The notes below the pieces were generated by a model, which worked only from the letters and a program-made list of their open reading frames with translations, had not been told where the DNA came from and made no database searches. Both the position numbers and the translations under genes were made by a program. From Candidatus Ichthyocystis sparus (GTDB lineage: Bacteria; Pseudomonadota; Gammaproteobacteria; Burkholderiales; 2013Ark19i), in contig NZ_FKII01000044.1 of the NCBI RefSeq assembly GCF_900078745.1, positions 1-64,000 on the forward strand: DNA of 64,000 bases. The letters are read 5' to 3'. Within the stretch, counting starts at the first letter, position 1, and the number at the start of each line of letters is the position of its first letter. Of this stretch, positions 1 to 10,895 are shown one piece after another.

Positions 1-295
1 CATACAGATCATGAATATTACCAGGAGCAGCTCTCCTTATTGATTCCGTACTTCCCAGTAAATCATGGACTCTAAGTTTTTTAGCTTTATTATGGTATTT
101 AATGCTTTCAGAAACGTATAAAGCTGATAAATGAGTACAAACAATACCCTCACCATCTATCTGAACCTTAGAGTTTAACGAATAAATATTACTGACATGC
201 TTAGTAGATATATATGGATCACTCTTGTCAGAAGACAACAAGGCCTCACCAGAGAAAGAAGAAAACCGCACCGGTAAACTGTCGGAGCACGCCAT
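1..295 (-). CDS. Array paralogue 1, ShET2/EspL-like effector candidate (N-terminus only, cut by window edge)
   Basis: Only the first 98 codons are inside the window; the frame is open to base 1. The peptide starts MACSDSLPVR, contains SDPYIS, and has the conserved Cys53 in the context C-x-x-LSALY that I take to be the catalytic cysteine of the family. The ATG at 295 is preceded by GGATG as a ribosome binding site. It is the paralogue closest to the next gene: about nine in ten bases match the start of the gene at 1159-3144, so this is a recent duplication. The rest of the gene, and possibly more copies, lies to the left. The family assignment rests on the complete members. Confidence 0.8.
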   Translation of the reverse strand, partial: MACSDSLPVRFSSFSGEALLSSDKSDPYISTKHVSNIYSLNSKVQIDGEGIVCTHLSALYVSESIKYHNKAKKLRVHDLLGSTESIRRAAPGNIHDLY

Positions 296-1158
296 ATTAT
301 ACATCCAAAATACTTATAGCCAAGCTATAACTGTAGGCAAAACAATAACCCTAGCAGGTTACCTAACTGAAAGAAGAAGATAATGCAATAACCTGTACGA
401 TTTAATATATGTGCAAAGTGGATCTCAATAAATTAATTCACACTGTGAAAAAAATTATCACGATCGTTATCAAAAAAGTCATGAAGTATCATCTTGATTG
501 CCACACATGAATAGCAGATTATCTAATAATTTATCAATGTATTATTTATAATTACTATTTTATGTAGTGTCAATCCAAAGTGCTAATTGATTATGTGTAC
601 CTATAGGCAAATACGACACAACAACCCTTACTACCCAATTGCATAAAAATATTTACTACTACCATTGCCATATAACAGCAACCATTGCACAATTGTTATC
701 TAATGAACATATGTAATATTAGTGTTGTGATAAACTTACATAATTACACAAAAAAATAGCCAAACTTACTAAAAATCTACCCAAAAATAATATCAAATTG
801 TTACGCTTCAATAGAGTATAAAAATCTTCACATAATGTGCTACATTTATTGAGTAATTTATGAAAAATTAACAAACATCGATTTACTATCACAACAGTTA
901 ATGGCAATAACGGTATTGGTAATTCATAAAAAGTACAAGATAGCTCATCCATACCAACTTTTACTTCCTAGATTAAGCTTAGTTATTTTTAGATAATTCT
1001 CAAATTACAGAATTATCATTATTATGGCTGAACAAAATTAAAATCAATATAGTTTTTACAGAGATAATATTTACGGTGCTTAGACACAACAAAAGATGAG
1101 GAAAAAATAATAAATATAGGTGCAATATCGTAGATAATGAGAACGTAAATTTAGCGTA
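296..1158. repeat. Duplicated intergenic spacer, copy A
   Basis: This AT-rich spacer between paralogues 1 and 2 is a diverged direct repeat of the spacer at 3145-3805. Shared stretches include the gene-proximal leader, a block around 530-600 ending near CAATTGATTATG, and a block around 810-850 with the inverted repeat CACATAATGTG. It is longer than copy B through insertions and deletions. A 77-codon minus-strand frame at 719-952 is broken in copy B, so I do not call it a gene. I see no RNA gene or mobile element here. Confidence 0.7.
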
Positions 1159-3144
1159 TTATGAATTTACAATTTCTCCTAATTGCAGAAGGAAACTTTC
1201 GTATTTCACAGCCCTAGCTCTATCTTCACTTACAAGTTCTGCATACCAATTTGTATGCCTCATATTTTCTAATATAGACAGCAATTCTGACAATACATCA
1301 ATAGTAAACCCCTTCAACATACTAAGATAAAAATTAACTGTTTCTTCACTTGCAAATAATATACCTGTAATTCCATGAACATTTTTGGCGGCTAATAGAT
1401 CTGGCCACTTAGATTGGCTAATCGCACCCAATAAAGAACAATATTCCCTGATAGAATCTACATGATTATTTTTAAGCGCTTCAGACAAACCACTACCACG
1501 GTAAGACCTTGCTAGTAATATTTCAAACATCATCTTTTCAAAATGGTCTCTAGAAATCATATTACCCAAATATACTAATCTCTCCAATAACCTACTAAAA
1601 GAACAAATTGAAGATGCTTTGCCACCATACATGGCAACACATAATCCAGTAACACCTCTATCATCGACAGACATAAGTATAGTAAAAACCATTCTAGCAA
1701 TATCTAATGCCGGCACTTCATCAGAAAGGTAGACTAATCTATCCAGTAAGCTACCAAAAGCAACAATTGTAGATGCATGTCCTCGCTGCATAGCCATAAA
1801 TAACCCATTTACATCTACACAATCAGAATTCAGTATAGTAAAAATCATTTCAGCAATTTTGAATATTGAAACTTCATTAGAAAGGCTAATTAATCCATCC
1901 AGTAGTCTACCAAAAGCAACAATTGAAGATGAACTTCCCTCCTGCATAGCCATAAATAGTCCACCACCATCTTCGCCTTTACTTGTCCTAGAAACTAATA
2001 AATTAAAGATAATATCAGCCAATTTATTAGCAGGTATTCCCCCCCTCAAAGAAAGTAACATATCTAGCAAATCAGAAAAAGCATAGATAGAAGAAGCATT
2101 ATCTTCTTGCATAGCCACAACAAGTCCTAATTCTCCACGTTTATTACTAGCAATAAGTAAACGTGGCAATACTCTTATCTTTTCATCATAAGATAAACCG
2201 TCTAATAAGTAACAATATGCTCGTATAGAATTATGATTATTATTAGACAAAGCAACATGCAAAGCTGAAATATCATGATTTCTACCAAAAACAACATTTT
2301 CTCTAACACTAGAAGGAAGTAAAGATAGTTTTTCAGACATCATCATTATATTTTTACTGCATATTCCCTTCTCCATTAGGTGGTATAATGCGCACTCTGA
2401 AATACCATCATGTAACAATGTTTCTAATTTTGATAGACACTCGCTTCCTATAGTATCATCACCTCTACATTCGCAGACCATTAATTCATGTTCTTTAGGA
2501 ACATCTGGTAACTGTTCAAAATATTCACCGTAACAATTACTACCAATAAACTTACGTAAAGAAAACTTATCTTCATTCAAGAAAAAACTCGGATCACTAA
2601 CTTCGCTGCGAGAAATAACATTAGTTTTGTTTGGATCAAAAAAATGAAGTACATATCTACATTCACTGTTGCCTAATTGATCAGTTTTTAATTTACAAAT
2701 AACCCTTAATGCCATTGCATGATTACAACTAACCAACAAAAACAATCTTTGACTATTAACACCAGTATTTGTAGCTATTTCATGCAAAAAATGACCAAAT
2801 CTATCGCAAACTATGATACATTTATTAGATGATTTACTTAACATCTGACCATACAGATCATGAATATTATCAGGAGCGGCTCTCCTTATTGATTCCGTAC
2901 TTCCCAGTAAATCATGGACTCTAAGTTTTTCAGAATTATTATGGTATTTAATGCTTTCAGAAACGTATAAAGCTGACAAATGACTACAGACGATTCTCTT
3001 GCCATCTACCTGAACCTTAGAGTTTAACGAAGAAATGCTACTGACGTGCTTAGTAGATATATATGGATCACTCTTGTCAGAAGACAACAAGACCTCGCCA
3101 GAGAAAGAAGAAAGTCGCACCGGTAAACTACCAGAGCACGCCAT
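1159..3144 (-). CDS. Array paralogue 2, ShET2/EspL-like candidate secreted cysteine protease
   Basis: This 661-residue protein has no signal peptide or clear membrane segment. Residues 1 to about 290 form a conserved domain: SDPYIS at 25-30, Cys53 in CSHLSALY, His142 in SCNHAMAL, and Asp170 in FFDPNKTN. The order Cys-His-Asp and the spacing of 89 and 28 residues resemble EspL of enteropathogenic E. coli (Cys47, His131, Asp153 as I recall), a type III effector that cleaves host proteins. From about 294 on there are six ankyrin-like repeats of about 53 residues with the core GLFMAMQEG...AFG.LLD, then a conserved tail ending in IVNS. The ATG has GGGAGG six bases upstream. The function is inferred from motifs; host targets are unknown. 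Confidence 0.8.
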   Translation of the reverse strand: MACSGSLPVRLSSFSGEVLLSSDKSDPYISTKHVSSISSLNSKVQVDGKRIVCSHLSALYVSESIKYHNNSEKLRVHDLLGSTESIRRAAPDNIHDLYGQMLSKSSNKCIIVCDRFGHFLHEIATNTGVNSQRLFLLVSCNHAMALRVICKLKTDQLGNSECRYVLHFFDPNKTNVISRSEVSDPSFFLNEDKFSLRKFIGSNCYGEYFEQLPDVPKEHELMVCECRGDDTIGSECLSKLETLLHDGISECALYHLMEKGICSKNIMMMSEKLSLLPSSVRENVVFGRNHDISALHVALSNNNHNSIRAYCYLLDGLSYDEKIRVLPRLLIASNKRGELGLVVAMQEDNASSIYAFSDLLDMLLSLRGGIPANKLADIIFNLLVSRTSKGEDGGGLFMAMQEGSSSSIVAFGRLLDGLISLSNEVSIFKIAEMIFTILNSDCVDVNGLFMAMQRGHASTIVAFGSLLDRLVYLSDEVPALDIARMVFTILMSVDDRGVTGLCVAMYGGKASSICSFSRLLERLVYLGNMISRDHFEKMMFEILLARSYRGSGLSEALKNNHVDSIREYCSLLGAISQSKWPDLLAAKNVHGITGILFASEETVNFYLSMLKGFTIDVLSELLSILENMRHTNWYAELVSEDRARAVKYESFLLQLGEIVNS

Positions 3145-3805
3145 ATTGTACCTCCCAAATACCTATAGCCAAGATATAACTGTAAGCAACAATAACACCA
3201 GCAGGCTACCTAACTAAAAGAAAAAGATAATGCAGCAGTCTGTACAATTTAATCCATATGTACAAAGTAGATTACAAAGAGTGCATGTACAAGATTAGCA
3301 CTATAGGAATCAAGTTATAGTTAAATGCAGCTCAATAAATTAATTCACACTGTTAAAAACAATTATCACGATCATTATCAAAAATAGTCGTGAAATACCA
3401 TCTTGGTTACCAACACTAATAGCAGATTATCTGCATAATTTATCAATGTATTATTTATAATTACTATTTTATATAGTGTCAATCCAAAGTACCAATTGAT
3501 TATGCGTACCTATAGTAAAACACGACACAACAAACCCTACTACCAAATTACATAAAAATATTTACTACTACCATTGCCATACAATTGCACAATTGTTATC
3601 TAATGAACATGTGTAATACTAGTGTTGTGATAAACTTACATAATTACACAAAAAAACAGTCAAACTTACCCCCCAAAAAATAGAGTATAAAAAATCTTCA
3701 CATAATGTGCCACATTTATTGAGTAATTAACAGACATCGATTTACTATAACAACAGTTAATAGCAATAACGGTATAGTAGATAATGAGAACGTAAATTTA
3801 GCGTA
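3145..3805. repeat. Duplicated intergenic spacer, copy B
   Basis: This is the spacer between paralogues 2 and 3, a diverged and shorter copy of 296-1158. Just upstream of paralogue 2, on the minus strand, lies TTGCTTACAGTTATATC, matched upstream of paralogue 1 by TTGCCTACAGTTATAGC. Both are followed at 16 bases from the TTG hexamer by TATAGG or TATAAG, so this may be the promoter. Nothing else was recognised. Confidence 0.65.
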
Positions 3806-5818
3806 TTATGAATTTACAATTTCCCCTAATTGCAGAAGGAAACTTTCGTATTTCACAATTCTAGAACTATCATCACTCGCAAGTTCTGCATACTCATTTG
3901 TATGACTCATGTTTTCTAATATAGACAGCAATTCTGATAATACATCAATAGTAAACTCCTTCAACATACTAAGATAGAAACTAATTGTTTCTTCATTTGC
4001 AAACAATATACCTGTAATTCCACGAACATTTTTGGCTGCTAATAGATATGGCCACCTAGATTGGTTAATCAAACCTAATAAAGAACAATATTCCCTAATA
4101 GAATCTACATAATTATTTTTAAGCGCTTCAAATAAACCATGATCACCACTACCGGAGCTTGCCAGTAATATGTCAAAAACCATCTTTTCAAGATGATGTC
4201 CAGAAATCATAGAACCCACCGATACTAATCTCTCCAATAACTTACCAAAAGAACAAATTGAAGATGCTCTACCTTTCTGCATAGCTACACATAGTCCAGT
4301 AATGCCTCTATCGTTAACAGACATAAGTATAGTAAAAATCATCCTGGCAATATCCAATGCTGGCACTTCATCAGAAAGGCTAATTAATCTATCCAATAGT
4401 TTACCAAAAGAGTCAATTGCAAACGATTCACCCCTCTTCATAGCTATAAATAATCCATTTACACCTTTATTATCAGACTTCAGTATAGTAAAAATGATTT
4501 CAGAAATTTCGGATGCCGGCACTTCATAAGAAAGATCAATCAATCTATCTAGTAAGTTACCAAAAGCCGCAATTGCAAGCGAACACCCCCCTTGCATAGC
4601 CACAAATAGCCCACTGCCACTTGCCCCATAAGTTAACAGCTCAGAGATCATATTAGCCAATCTACTAGCAGGTATTCTTAGCCTCAAAGAAAGCAACATA
4701 TCCAACAAATCAGCAAAAGCATTAATAGAATTAGTATTATCTTCCTGCATAGCTACAACAAGCCCTGATTCTCCATTTTTATTACCACCAATAAGTAACA
4801 GTGGCAACAATTTTAACTTTTCATTCTCAGACAGACTGTCTAACAAATGGCAATATGCTCGTACAGAATTATGATTATCATTAGACAAAGCAGCATTCAA
4901 AGCTGAAGTACCACTACTGCTCCTACCGAAAACAACATTTTCTCTAACATTAGAAGGAAGCAAAGATAATTTACCGGACATCATAATTATATTTTTACTG
5001 CATAACCCACTTTCCATTAAATGGTACAATGCGCACTCTGAAATACCATCGTACGACAATGTTTCCAATCTAGATAGACACTCACCTACTCCAACACCAC
5101 TTCTGGATAAACACCTACTTCCTTCAATATCACTACATTCGTAGACCATTAATTCATGTTCTTCAGGAGCATCTGGTAATTCCTTAAAATATTCATCATA
5201 ACTATGACTACCAATAAATTTACGTAAAGAAAACTTTTCTTGATCTAAAAAACAGTCTGGATCACTAACTTCGCTACGAGCAGTAACATTAGTCTTGTTT
5301 GGATCAAAAACATGAACTACATACCTACATTCTGCATTACCTAGATAATTAGTTTTTAATTTACAGGTAACCCTTAATGACATTACGTGATTACAACTAC
5401 ACAATAAAAATAATCTTTGACTATTAACACCGATGTTTGTAGCAATCTCATGCAAAAAACAACCAAATCTATCACAAACTATAATACGCCTGTCGGACGA
5501 TCTGTTTAACATGTGACCATGCAAACGATGAATACCACTAATAGCAACAGCAGCTCTTCTTATTGATCCTTCATCTCTAAACAAATCGTATACTTTAAAT
5601 TTCTTATCACTACTGTGGCATTTGAAATTTTTATAAACATACAAAGCTGATAACTGAGAACAACCAAGCCTCTCGTTATGCACGCTAACCACACAATTCA
5701 ATGAGACAATATCACCTACGTGCTTCTTGGATATATATGGATCGCTCTTGTCAGAAGACAACAACACCTCATCAGAAAAAGAGGAAATTCTTACCGGAAA
5801 ACCGCCGGAGCACGCCAT
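3806..5818 (-). CDS. Array paralogue 3, ShET2/EspL-like candidate secreted cysteine protease
   Basis: This 670-residue member starts MACSGGFPVR, with the ATG behind GGAG. The putative triad is intact: Cys53 (CSQLSALY), His144 (SCNHVMSL) and Asp172 (VFDPNKTN). It carries an extra ECSDIEGSRCLSRSGVGVG segment, relative to paralogue 2, before the LETL motif near residue 245. Six ankyrin-like repeats follow, then the family tail ending IVNS. Its 3' flank keeps the same sequence as paralogue 2 (stop TAA followed by TACGCTAAATTTACG), so the duplicated unit covers the gene and both flanks. The role as a host-directed protease is inferred from the family; no partner or chaperone gene sits beside it. 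Confidence 0.8.
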   Translation of the reverse strand: MACSGGFPVRISSFSDEVLLSSDKSDPYISKKHVGDIVSLNCVVSVHNERLGCSQLSALYVYKNFKCHSSDKKFKVYDLFRDEGSIRRAAVAISGIHRLHGHMLNRSSDRRIIVCDRFGCFLHEIATNIGVNSQRLFLLCSCNHVMSLRVTCKLKTNYLGNAECRYVVHVFDPNKTNVTARSEVSDPDCFLDQEKFSLRKFIGSHSYDEYFKELPDAPEEHELMVYECSDIEGSRCLSRSGVGVGECLSRLETLSYDGISECALYHLMESGLCSKNIIMMSGKLSLLPSNVRENVVFGRSSSGTSALNAALSNDNHNSVRAYCHLLDSLSENEKLKLLPLLLIGGNKNGESGLVVAMQEDNTNSINAFADLLDMLLSLRLRIPASRLANMISELLTYGASGSGLFVAMQGGCSLAIAAFGNLLDRLIDLSYEVPASEISEIIFTILKSDNKGVNGLFIAMKRGESFAIDSFGKLLDRLISLSDEVPALDIARMIFTILMSVNDRGITGLCVAMQKGRASSICSFGKLLERLVSVGSMISGHHLEKMVFDILLASSGSGDHGLFEALKNNYVDSIREYCSLLGLINQSRWPYLLAAKNVRGITGILFANEETISFYLSMLKEFTIDVLSELLSILENMSHTNEYAELASDDSSRIVKYESFLLQLGEIVNS

Positions 5819-6323
5819 ATTATTACATCTCCAACATACTTATAACTGTAGGCAATAATCGCCGTTTTAGCATTCCACACCAACCATAAGAAAAGAAAAA
5901 AATAACTTAAGTGGTATAGCGTACGTAAGCATAACTCAATGAATAAATTCATAATATGCTGTGAAAAAATCATCGAGATCATTGTCAACAACTACAGTCG
6001 CATAGTGATTGCTACATGTGAATAGCGGATCATTATATTAAATAGTTTATCAATGCCTTTATTTATTATTTGGCACTAAAAAGCACCAATTTATTCTGCA
6101 CACCCACTATTTTAGTACACACAATCACTGTAAAAGATGACTATGCTGGACACGGCAACCTTCGCCATATAATAGCTGGCACCACATCATCATTACTACC
6201 AAATCACACTACGTTCTAATAGAGTGCAAAAACACTCACATAAAACATCACGGCTATTAGATGATTTTCAAAAAAATATAAGTACAATATGGTATATAAT
6301 GAGGGAGTAAATTTATTAGTGTA
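5819..6323. other. Intergenic spacer between paralogues 3 and 4
   Basis: AT-rich with no credible gene. The leader of paralogue 3 keeps TTGCCTACAGTTATA but has lost the following dozen bases seen before paralogues 1 and 2. The part near paralogue 4 (about 6166-6245) is a diverged copy of 8700-8781: both have AATAGCTGGCACCACATCAT followed by TAGAGTGCAAAA. Confidence 0.6.
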
Positions 6324-8372
6324 TTACGAATCCATAGCACCTCTTAATTGCAGAAGGAAATTTTCATATTTCGTGACCTTCTCACTATCACTACTTGCAA
6401 GTTCTGCATACCCATTTGCACATCTTACATTTTCTAATATGGATAGCAATTCTAACAACACATCAATAGTACATCCCTTCAACATACTAAGGTAAAAACT
6501 AACTGTTTCTTCACTTGCAAACAATATACCTGTAACTCCATGAACATTCTTGGCGGCTAATAGATCTGGCCACCTAGATTGGCTAATCATACCTAATAAA
6601 TGGAAATATTCCTTAATAGAATTCGCTCTATTATTTTTAAGAGCTTCAAACAAAGCATTAGTAGCACCACAACCAGATCTTGCCAACAATATGTCAAAAA
6701 TCATACCTTCAAGATGATGCCCAGAAATCATACCACCAAAATGTGACAATCTTTCCAATAATTTACTAAAAGAACAAATCGTACATATATCACCTTTCCG
6801 CATTGCTACAGATAACCCAGTAACGCCTTCATAATTAACAGACATGAGTATAGTAAAAACCATTCTGGCAATGTCAATACCCAACTCTGGCACTTCAACA
6901 GAAAGGCCAACTAATCTATCTAATAGTTCCCCAAAAGCAGAAACTGCAGATGAATGTCCCTCCTGCATAGCCATAAATAATCCATTTGCCTCTCCATTAT
7001 CAGAATTCAGTATAGTGAAAACCATTTCAACAATTTTTGACACTGGCACACCATGAGAAGAAAGATCAATCAATCTATCTATTAAATTACCAAAAGCAGA
7101 AACTGCTCCCGGACATCCCTCGCGCATAGCTAAAAATAGTCCAGTATTGTCCATATCATTGCTCTTACCACAACAAATTAACAACTTAAATATCATATCA
7201 GCCAATCTACTAGCAGGTATTCTAAACCTCAACGAAAGCAACATATCCAGAAAACTAGCAAAAGCATTAATAGAATCAGCACAACCTTCTTGCATTGCTA
7301 AAGCCAATCCTGATTCTACATCTTTACTTTCATCACCTGTAATAAGTAAATGTGGTAACAATCTTACCTGTTCATCTTCGGATAAACTGTCCAACAGATA
7401 ACAATACGCTTGCATAGAATGATGACGATCATGATTAAAAGCAGCATGCAAAGCTAACACATTATCACCACATCTACCTAAAATAACAGTTTCCCTGACA
7501 TTAGAAGGAAGTAAAGATAGTTTTTCAGACATCATCACTATATTTTTAGTGCATAACCCACTTTCCATTAAATGGTGTAATACGCACTCTGAAATACCAT
7601 CGTGTGACAATGTTTCCAATTTAGATAAACATTCACTCATCCCAACCTTACTTCTAGACAGACTTCCATCTAATACAAGATCACTGTCACAACATTCGCA
7701 GATCATTAATTCATTTTCTTTTGGAGCACCTGGAGATTTATTGAAATATTCAGTGTAATGATTGATATCAATAAATCTATCTAAAGAAAATTTAGATCCG
7801 TCCAAAAAAAACCTTGGATCGCTAACTTCACTACGGGCAGTAACATTAGTTTTGTTTGGGTCAAAAACATGAACTACATACGTAAGCTCTTCATTACCTA
7901 AATGATTAGTTTTTAATTTACATACAACCCGTAATGCCATTACATGACAACAACTACTCAACAAAAATAATCTTTGACTATTAACAGCAGTACCGGTGGC
8001 AACCTCATGCAAAAAACAACCAAATTTACTGCAAACTGTAATGCACTTATTAGGTGATTTGTTTAAAATACAATCATACAAGGCAAAAATACCTCTAGGA
8101 GCAGCTCTCCTTAACGATCTAGCATCTGTAAAGAAATCATATACTTTAAAGCTCTCACCACCGCTATGGCACCTAATACTTTTATAAACATATAAAGCCG
8201 ATAACTCAGGACAATTCATTACACTGCCAAATACAGTAACGGAGGAGTTTAATACTTTAATATCATCTACGTGCTTCTTGGATATATAAGGATCACCCTT
8301 ATCAGAAGATAATGGAATCTCCTCACCAGAGAAAGCAGAAACCCGTACTGGAAGATTGCCGGAGCATGCCAT
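6324..8372 (-). CDS. Array paralogue 4, ShET2/EspL-like candidate secreted cysteine protease
   Basis: I place the start at the ATG at 8372 (MACSGNLPVR), which has GAGGG just upstream and aligns with the other paralogues; an open frame extends 20 codons further to a TTG with no support. The protein is 682 residues. The putative triad is Cys54 (CPELSALY), His143 (SCCHVMAL) and Asp171 (VFDPNKTN). SDPYIS is changed to GDPYIS. There are six ankyrin-like repeats, then the family tail ending AMDS. CPELSALY is shared only with paralogue 5, so these two form a subgroup. The function is inferred as for the other members. Confidence 0.8.
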   Translation of the reverse strand: MACSGNLPVRVSAFSGEEIPLSSDKGDPYISKKHVDDIKVLNSSVTVFGSVMNCPELSALYVYKSIRCHSGGESFKVYDFFTDARSLRRAAPRGIFALYDCILNKSPNKCITVCSKFGCFLHEVATGTAVNSQRLFLLSSCCHVMALRVVCKLKTNHLGNEELTYVVHVFDPNKTNVTARSEVSDPRFFLDGSKFSLDRFIDINHYTEYFNKSPGAPKENELMICECCDSDLVLDGSLSRSKVGMSECLSKLETLSHDGISECVLHHLMESGLCTKNIVMMSEKLSLLPSNVRETVILGRCGDNVLALHAAFNHDRHHSMQAYCYLLDSLSEDEQVRLLPHLLITGDESKDVESGLALAMQEGCADSINAFASFLDMLLSLRFRIPASRLADMIFKLLICCGKSNDMDNTGLFLAMREGCPGAVSAFGNLIDRLIDLSSHGVPVSKIVEMVFTILNSDNGEANGLFMAMQEGHSSAVSAFGELLDRLVGLSVEVPELGIDIARMVFTILMSVNYEGVTGLSVAMRKGDICTICSFSKLLERLSHFGGMISGHHLEGMIFDILLARSGCGATNALFEALKNNRANSIKEYFHLLGMISQSRWPDLLAAKNVHGVTGILFASEETVSFYLSMLKGCTIDVLLELLSILENVRCANGYAELASSDSEKVTKYENFLLQLRGAMDS

Positions 8373-8855
8373 ACTACATCCCTCAAAACGCTTGTCGCCC
8401 ACAATTGTAGACAACAACTGCCACCTTAGCAAACAATAACAACCGTCATAAATAACCTCAAAAACATGTTATGATTCATACTGTACGTAGAAAAGCACTG
8501 CCACGAGCGTAGTATGACAACAGCCAACACAGTTAATTAATAAATAATTCACACTATCATACGAAAAAACCGTCACAATCAGCGACAACAAATACAGTAT
8601 AAAGTACCATAGTGACTACCACACACGAACAGCAGACTATTACATTAAAATAATGTACAGTCCTTACCGCCCAATTACACAAAAACACAGCAACCTTAGT
8701 CATGTAATAGCTGGCACCACATCATAATTACCACCAAAACCACACTATGCTCCTATAGAGTGCAAAACACGCACAGAATAGGTCAGAGCTATAACTTTCC
8801 CAAAATAGTTATAGTTATAGAACATGGCAGATAACGAAGTCGTAAGTGCAGTGTA
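8373..8855. other. Intergenic spacer between paralogues 4 and 5
   Basis: AT-rich with no credible gene on either strand. Bases 8700-8781 repeat 6166-6245 in diverged form. This shows the spacer was copied together with the genes. Confidence 0.55.
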
Positions 8856-10895
8856 TTATGGATTTATAATTCCTCTTAGTTGAATAAGGAAATTTTCATA
8901 TTTCTCGATCTTACTACTGTCGATACTTGCGAGTTCTGCATACTTATCTGCATGTCTCACACTTTCTAATATGGATAGCAACCCTGATAACACATCAACG
9001 GTACATCCCTTCAACATGCTAAGATAAAAACTAATTGTTTCTTCATTTGCAAACAATATACCTGTAATTCCATGAGTATTTTTAGCGGACAATAGACCTG
9101 GCCACTTAGATTGGCCAATCATACTTAATAAAGAAAAATATCCCCTAATAACACCCTCACGATTACCTTTAAGAGCTTCAAATAAACCATTACTACCGTC
9201 ATAACCGCTTGCTAGTAATATATCAAACACCATCCCTTCAAGATGATCTCCAGAAATAGTACCGCCCAGTGATACCAACCTTCTCAATAGGTTAGCAAAA
9301 GAACAAATTGTAGATGCTTTACCATATTGCATAACCCCACATAGTCCAGTAACGCCTCTAGCATTGATAGACATAAGTATAGTAGAAAGCATTTTAGCAA
9401 TATCCAATGCCGGCACTTCACCAGAAAGACCAATAAATCTATCCAATAGTTCACCAAAAGCATCAATCGCATGTGATCTATTTCTTTTCATAGCTACAAA
9501 TAATACACTTTCACCCTGGACATCAGACTTCAGTATGGTGAAAACCATTTCGGCAATTTCTGATGCTGGCACCTCATCAGAAAGTCTGATTAATCTATCT
9601 AGTAGACTACCGAAAGCAGAAATCGCACGACAACATCCTTCACGCATAGCCAAAAACAATCCAGTAACATTACCTTCTCCTTCTCCCTCCAAATCAGAAA
9701 CCAGCAACCCAAATACTATTCTAGCCAATCTACTAACGGGTATCCTTGTCCTCAACAAAAGCAACATATCCAGCAAACTACCAAAAGCATTTATGGATTC
9801 ATAACAGTCTTCTTGCATAGCTAAAAGAAGCCCCGAACATCCATCCCTATCACTAGCAATAAGTAACCGAGGTAACAACTCTATCCTTTCATAATCAGAT
9901 AAACTACCCAACAAACGACAATATGCCTGTATAGAATGATGGCGATTATTGGACAAAGCAACATGCAAGGCTGAAACATTGTCACTATTTCTACCGAAAA
10001 CAACAGTTTTTCTAACACTAGGAGGAAGTAAAGGTAGTTTTTCTGACATCATCTCTATACTCTTAGTGCATAACCCACTTTCCATCAAAAGGTACAATGC
10101 ACACTCTGAAATACTATCGTGTAACAGCGTCTCCAATTTGGACAAACAGCTCATACTCACTTCAGGATCATTTCTAGACGAAAAACACCATACTCCCTCA
10201 ATATCACTACTACGACATTCGCAGATCATAAATTCATGTTCTTCAGGGGCGTCTGGAGACGACTTAAAATATCTAAAGTAAAGATTATCATCAATAAATT
10301 TACGTAAAGAAAACTTCGATTCATCCAAGAAAAAACTTGGATCACTAACCTCACTACGGGCAGTAACATTAGTTTTGTTTGGATCAAAAATATGAGCCAC
10401 ATACCTACGTTCTTCATTACCTAGATGATTAGTTTTTAATTTACAAACAACCCTTAATGCCATTACATGACTACAACTATTCAACAAAAATAATCTTTGA
10501 CTATTATCACCGGTATTTGTAGCAATTTCATTCAAAAAATGGCCAAACTTGCTACAAACTAAAATACACCTATTAGATGATTTATTTAAGATATGATCAT
10601 ACAAAGCAAAAATACCGCCAGGAGCAGCTTTACTTATTGATTTCTCATCTCCAAACCAATCGTATACTTTAAATCTCTCACCACTACTACGATATCCAAG
10701 GCATTTGTAAACATATAAAGCGGACAACTCAGGACAATTCATCACGTCTCCACGCACCTGAACCGTAGAGTTTAATGCTGCGATAGCACCTACGTTCTTC
10801 TTAGATATATATGGAACAGTCTTGTCAGAAGATAACGGTATCTCTTTACCAGAAAAAGCAGAGATTCGTGCTGAAAAATCACCGCGGCATGCCAT
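8856..10895 (-). CDS. Array paralogue 5, ShET2/EspL-like candidate secreted cysteine protease
   Basis: This 679-residue member starts MACRGDFSAR; the ATG has a clear GGAGGG six bases upstream. The putative triad is present: Cys54 (CPELSALY), His143 (SCSHVMAL) and Asp171 (IFDPNKTN). The otherwise well kept SDPYIS reads TVPYIS here. Six ankyrin-like repeats follow, some more diverged than in neighbours (GLCGVMQYGKAST, VLFVAMKRNRSHA), then the tail ending IINP. The frame is intact over its whole length. It is most like paralogue 4. The assignment to the EspL family is by motif order and spacing only. Confidence 0.8.
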   Translation of the reverse strand: MACRGDFSARISAFSGKEIPLSSDKTVPYISKKNVGAIAALNSTVQVRGDVMNCPELSALYVYKCLGYRSSGERFKVYDWFGDEKSISKAAPGGIFALYDHILNKSSNRCILVCSKFGHFLNEIATNTGDNSQRLFLLNSCSHVMALRVVCKLKTNHLGNEERRYVAHIFDPNKTNVTARSEVSDPSFFLDESKFSLRKFIDDNLYFRYFKSSPDAPEEHEFMICECRSSDIEGVWCFSSRNDPEVSMSCLSKLETLLHDSISECALYLLMESGLCTKSIEMMSEKLPLLPPSVRKTVVFGRNSDNVSALHVALSNNRHHSIQAYCRLLGSLSDYERIELLPRLLIASDRDGCSGLLLAMQEDCYESINAFGSLLDMLLLLRTRIPVSRLARIVFGLLVSDLEGEGEGNVTGLFLAMREGCCRAISAFGSLLDRLIRLSDEVPASEIAEMVFTILKSDVQGESVLFVAMKRNRSHAIDAFGELLDRFIGLSGEVPALDIAKMLSTILMSINARGVTGLCGVMQYGKASTICSFANLLRRLVSLGGTISGDHLEGMVFDILLASGYDGSNGLFEALKGNREGVIRGYFSLLSMIGQSKWPGLLSAKNTHGITGILFANEETISFYLSMLKGCTVDVLSGLLSILESVRHADKYAELASIDSSKIEKYENFLIQLRGIINP

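Noticed and set aside
719..952. Minus-strand frame of 77 codons with a hydrophobic part in the first spacer
   Set aside because: The duplicated spacer at 3145-3805 carries the same DNA with deletions that break the frame, and no good ribosome binding site is present.
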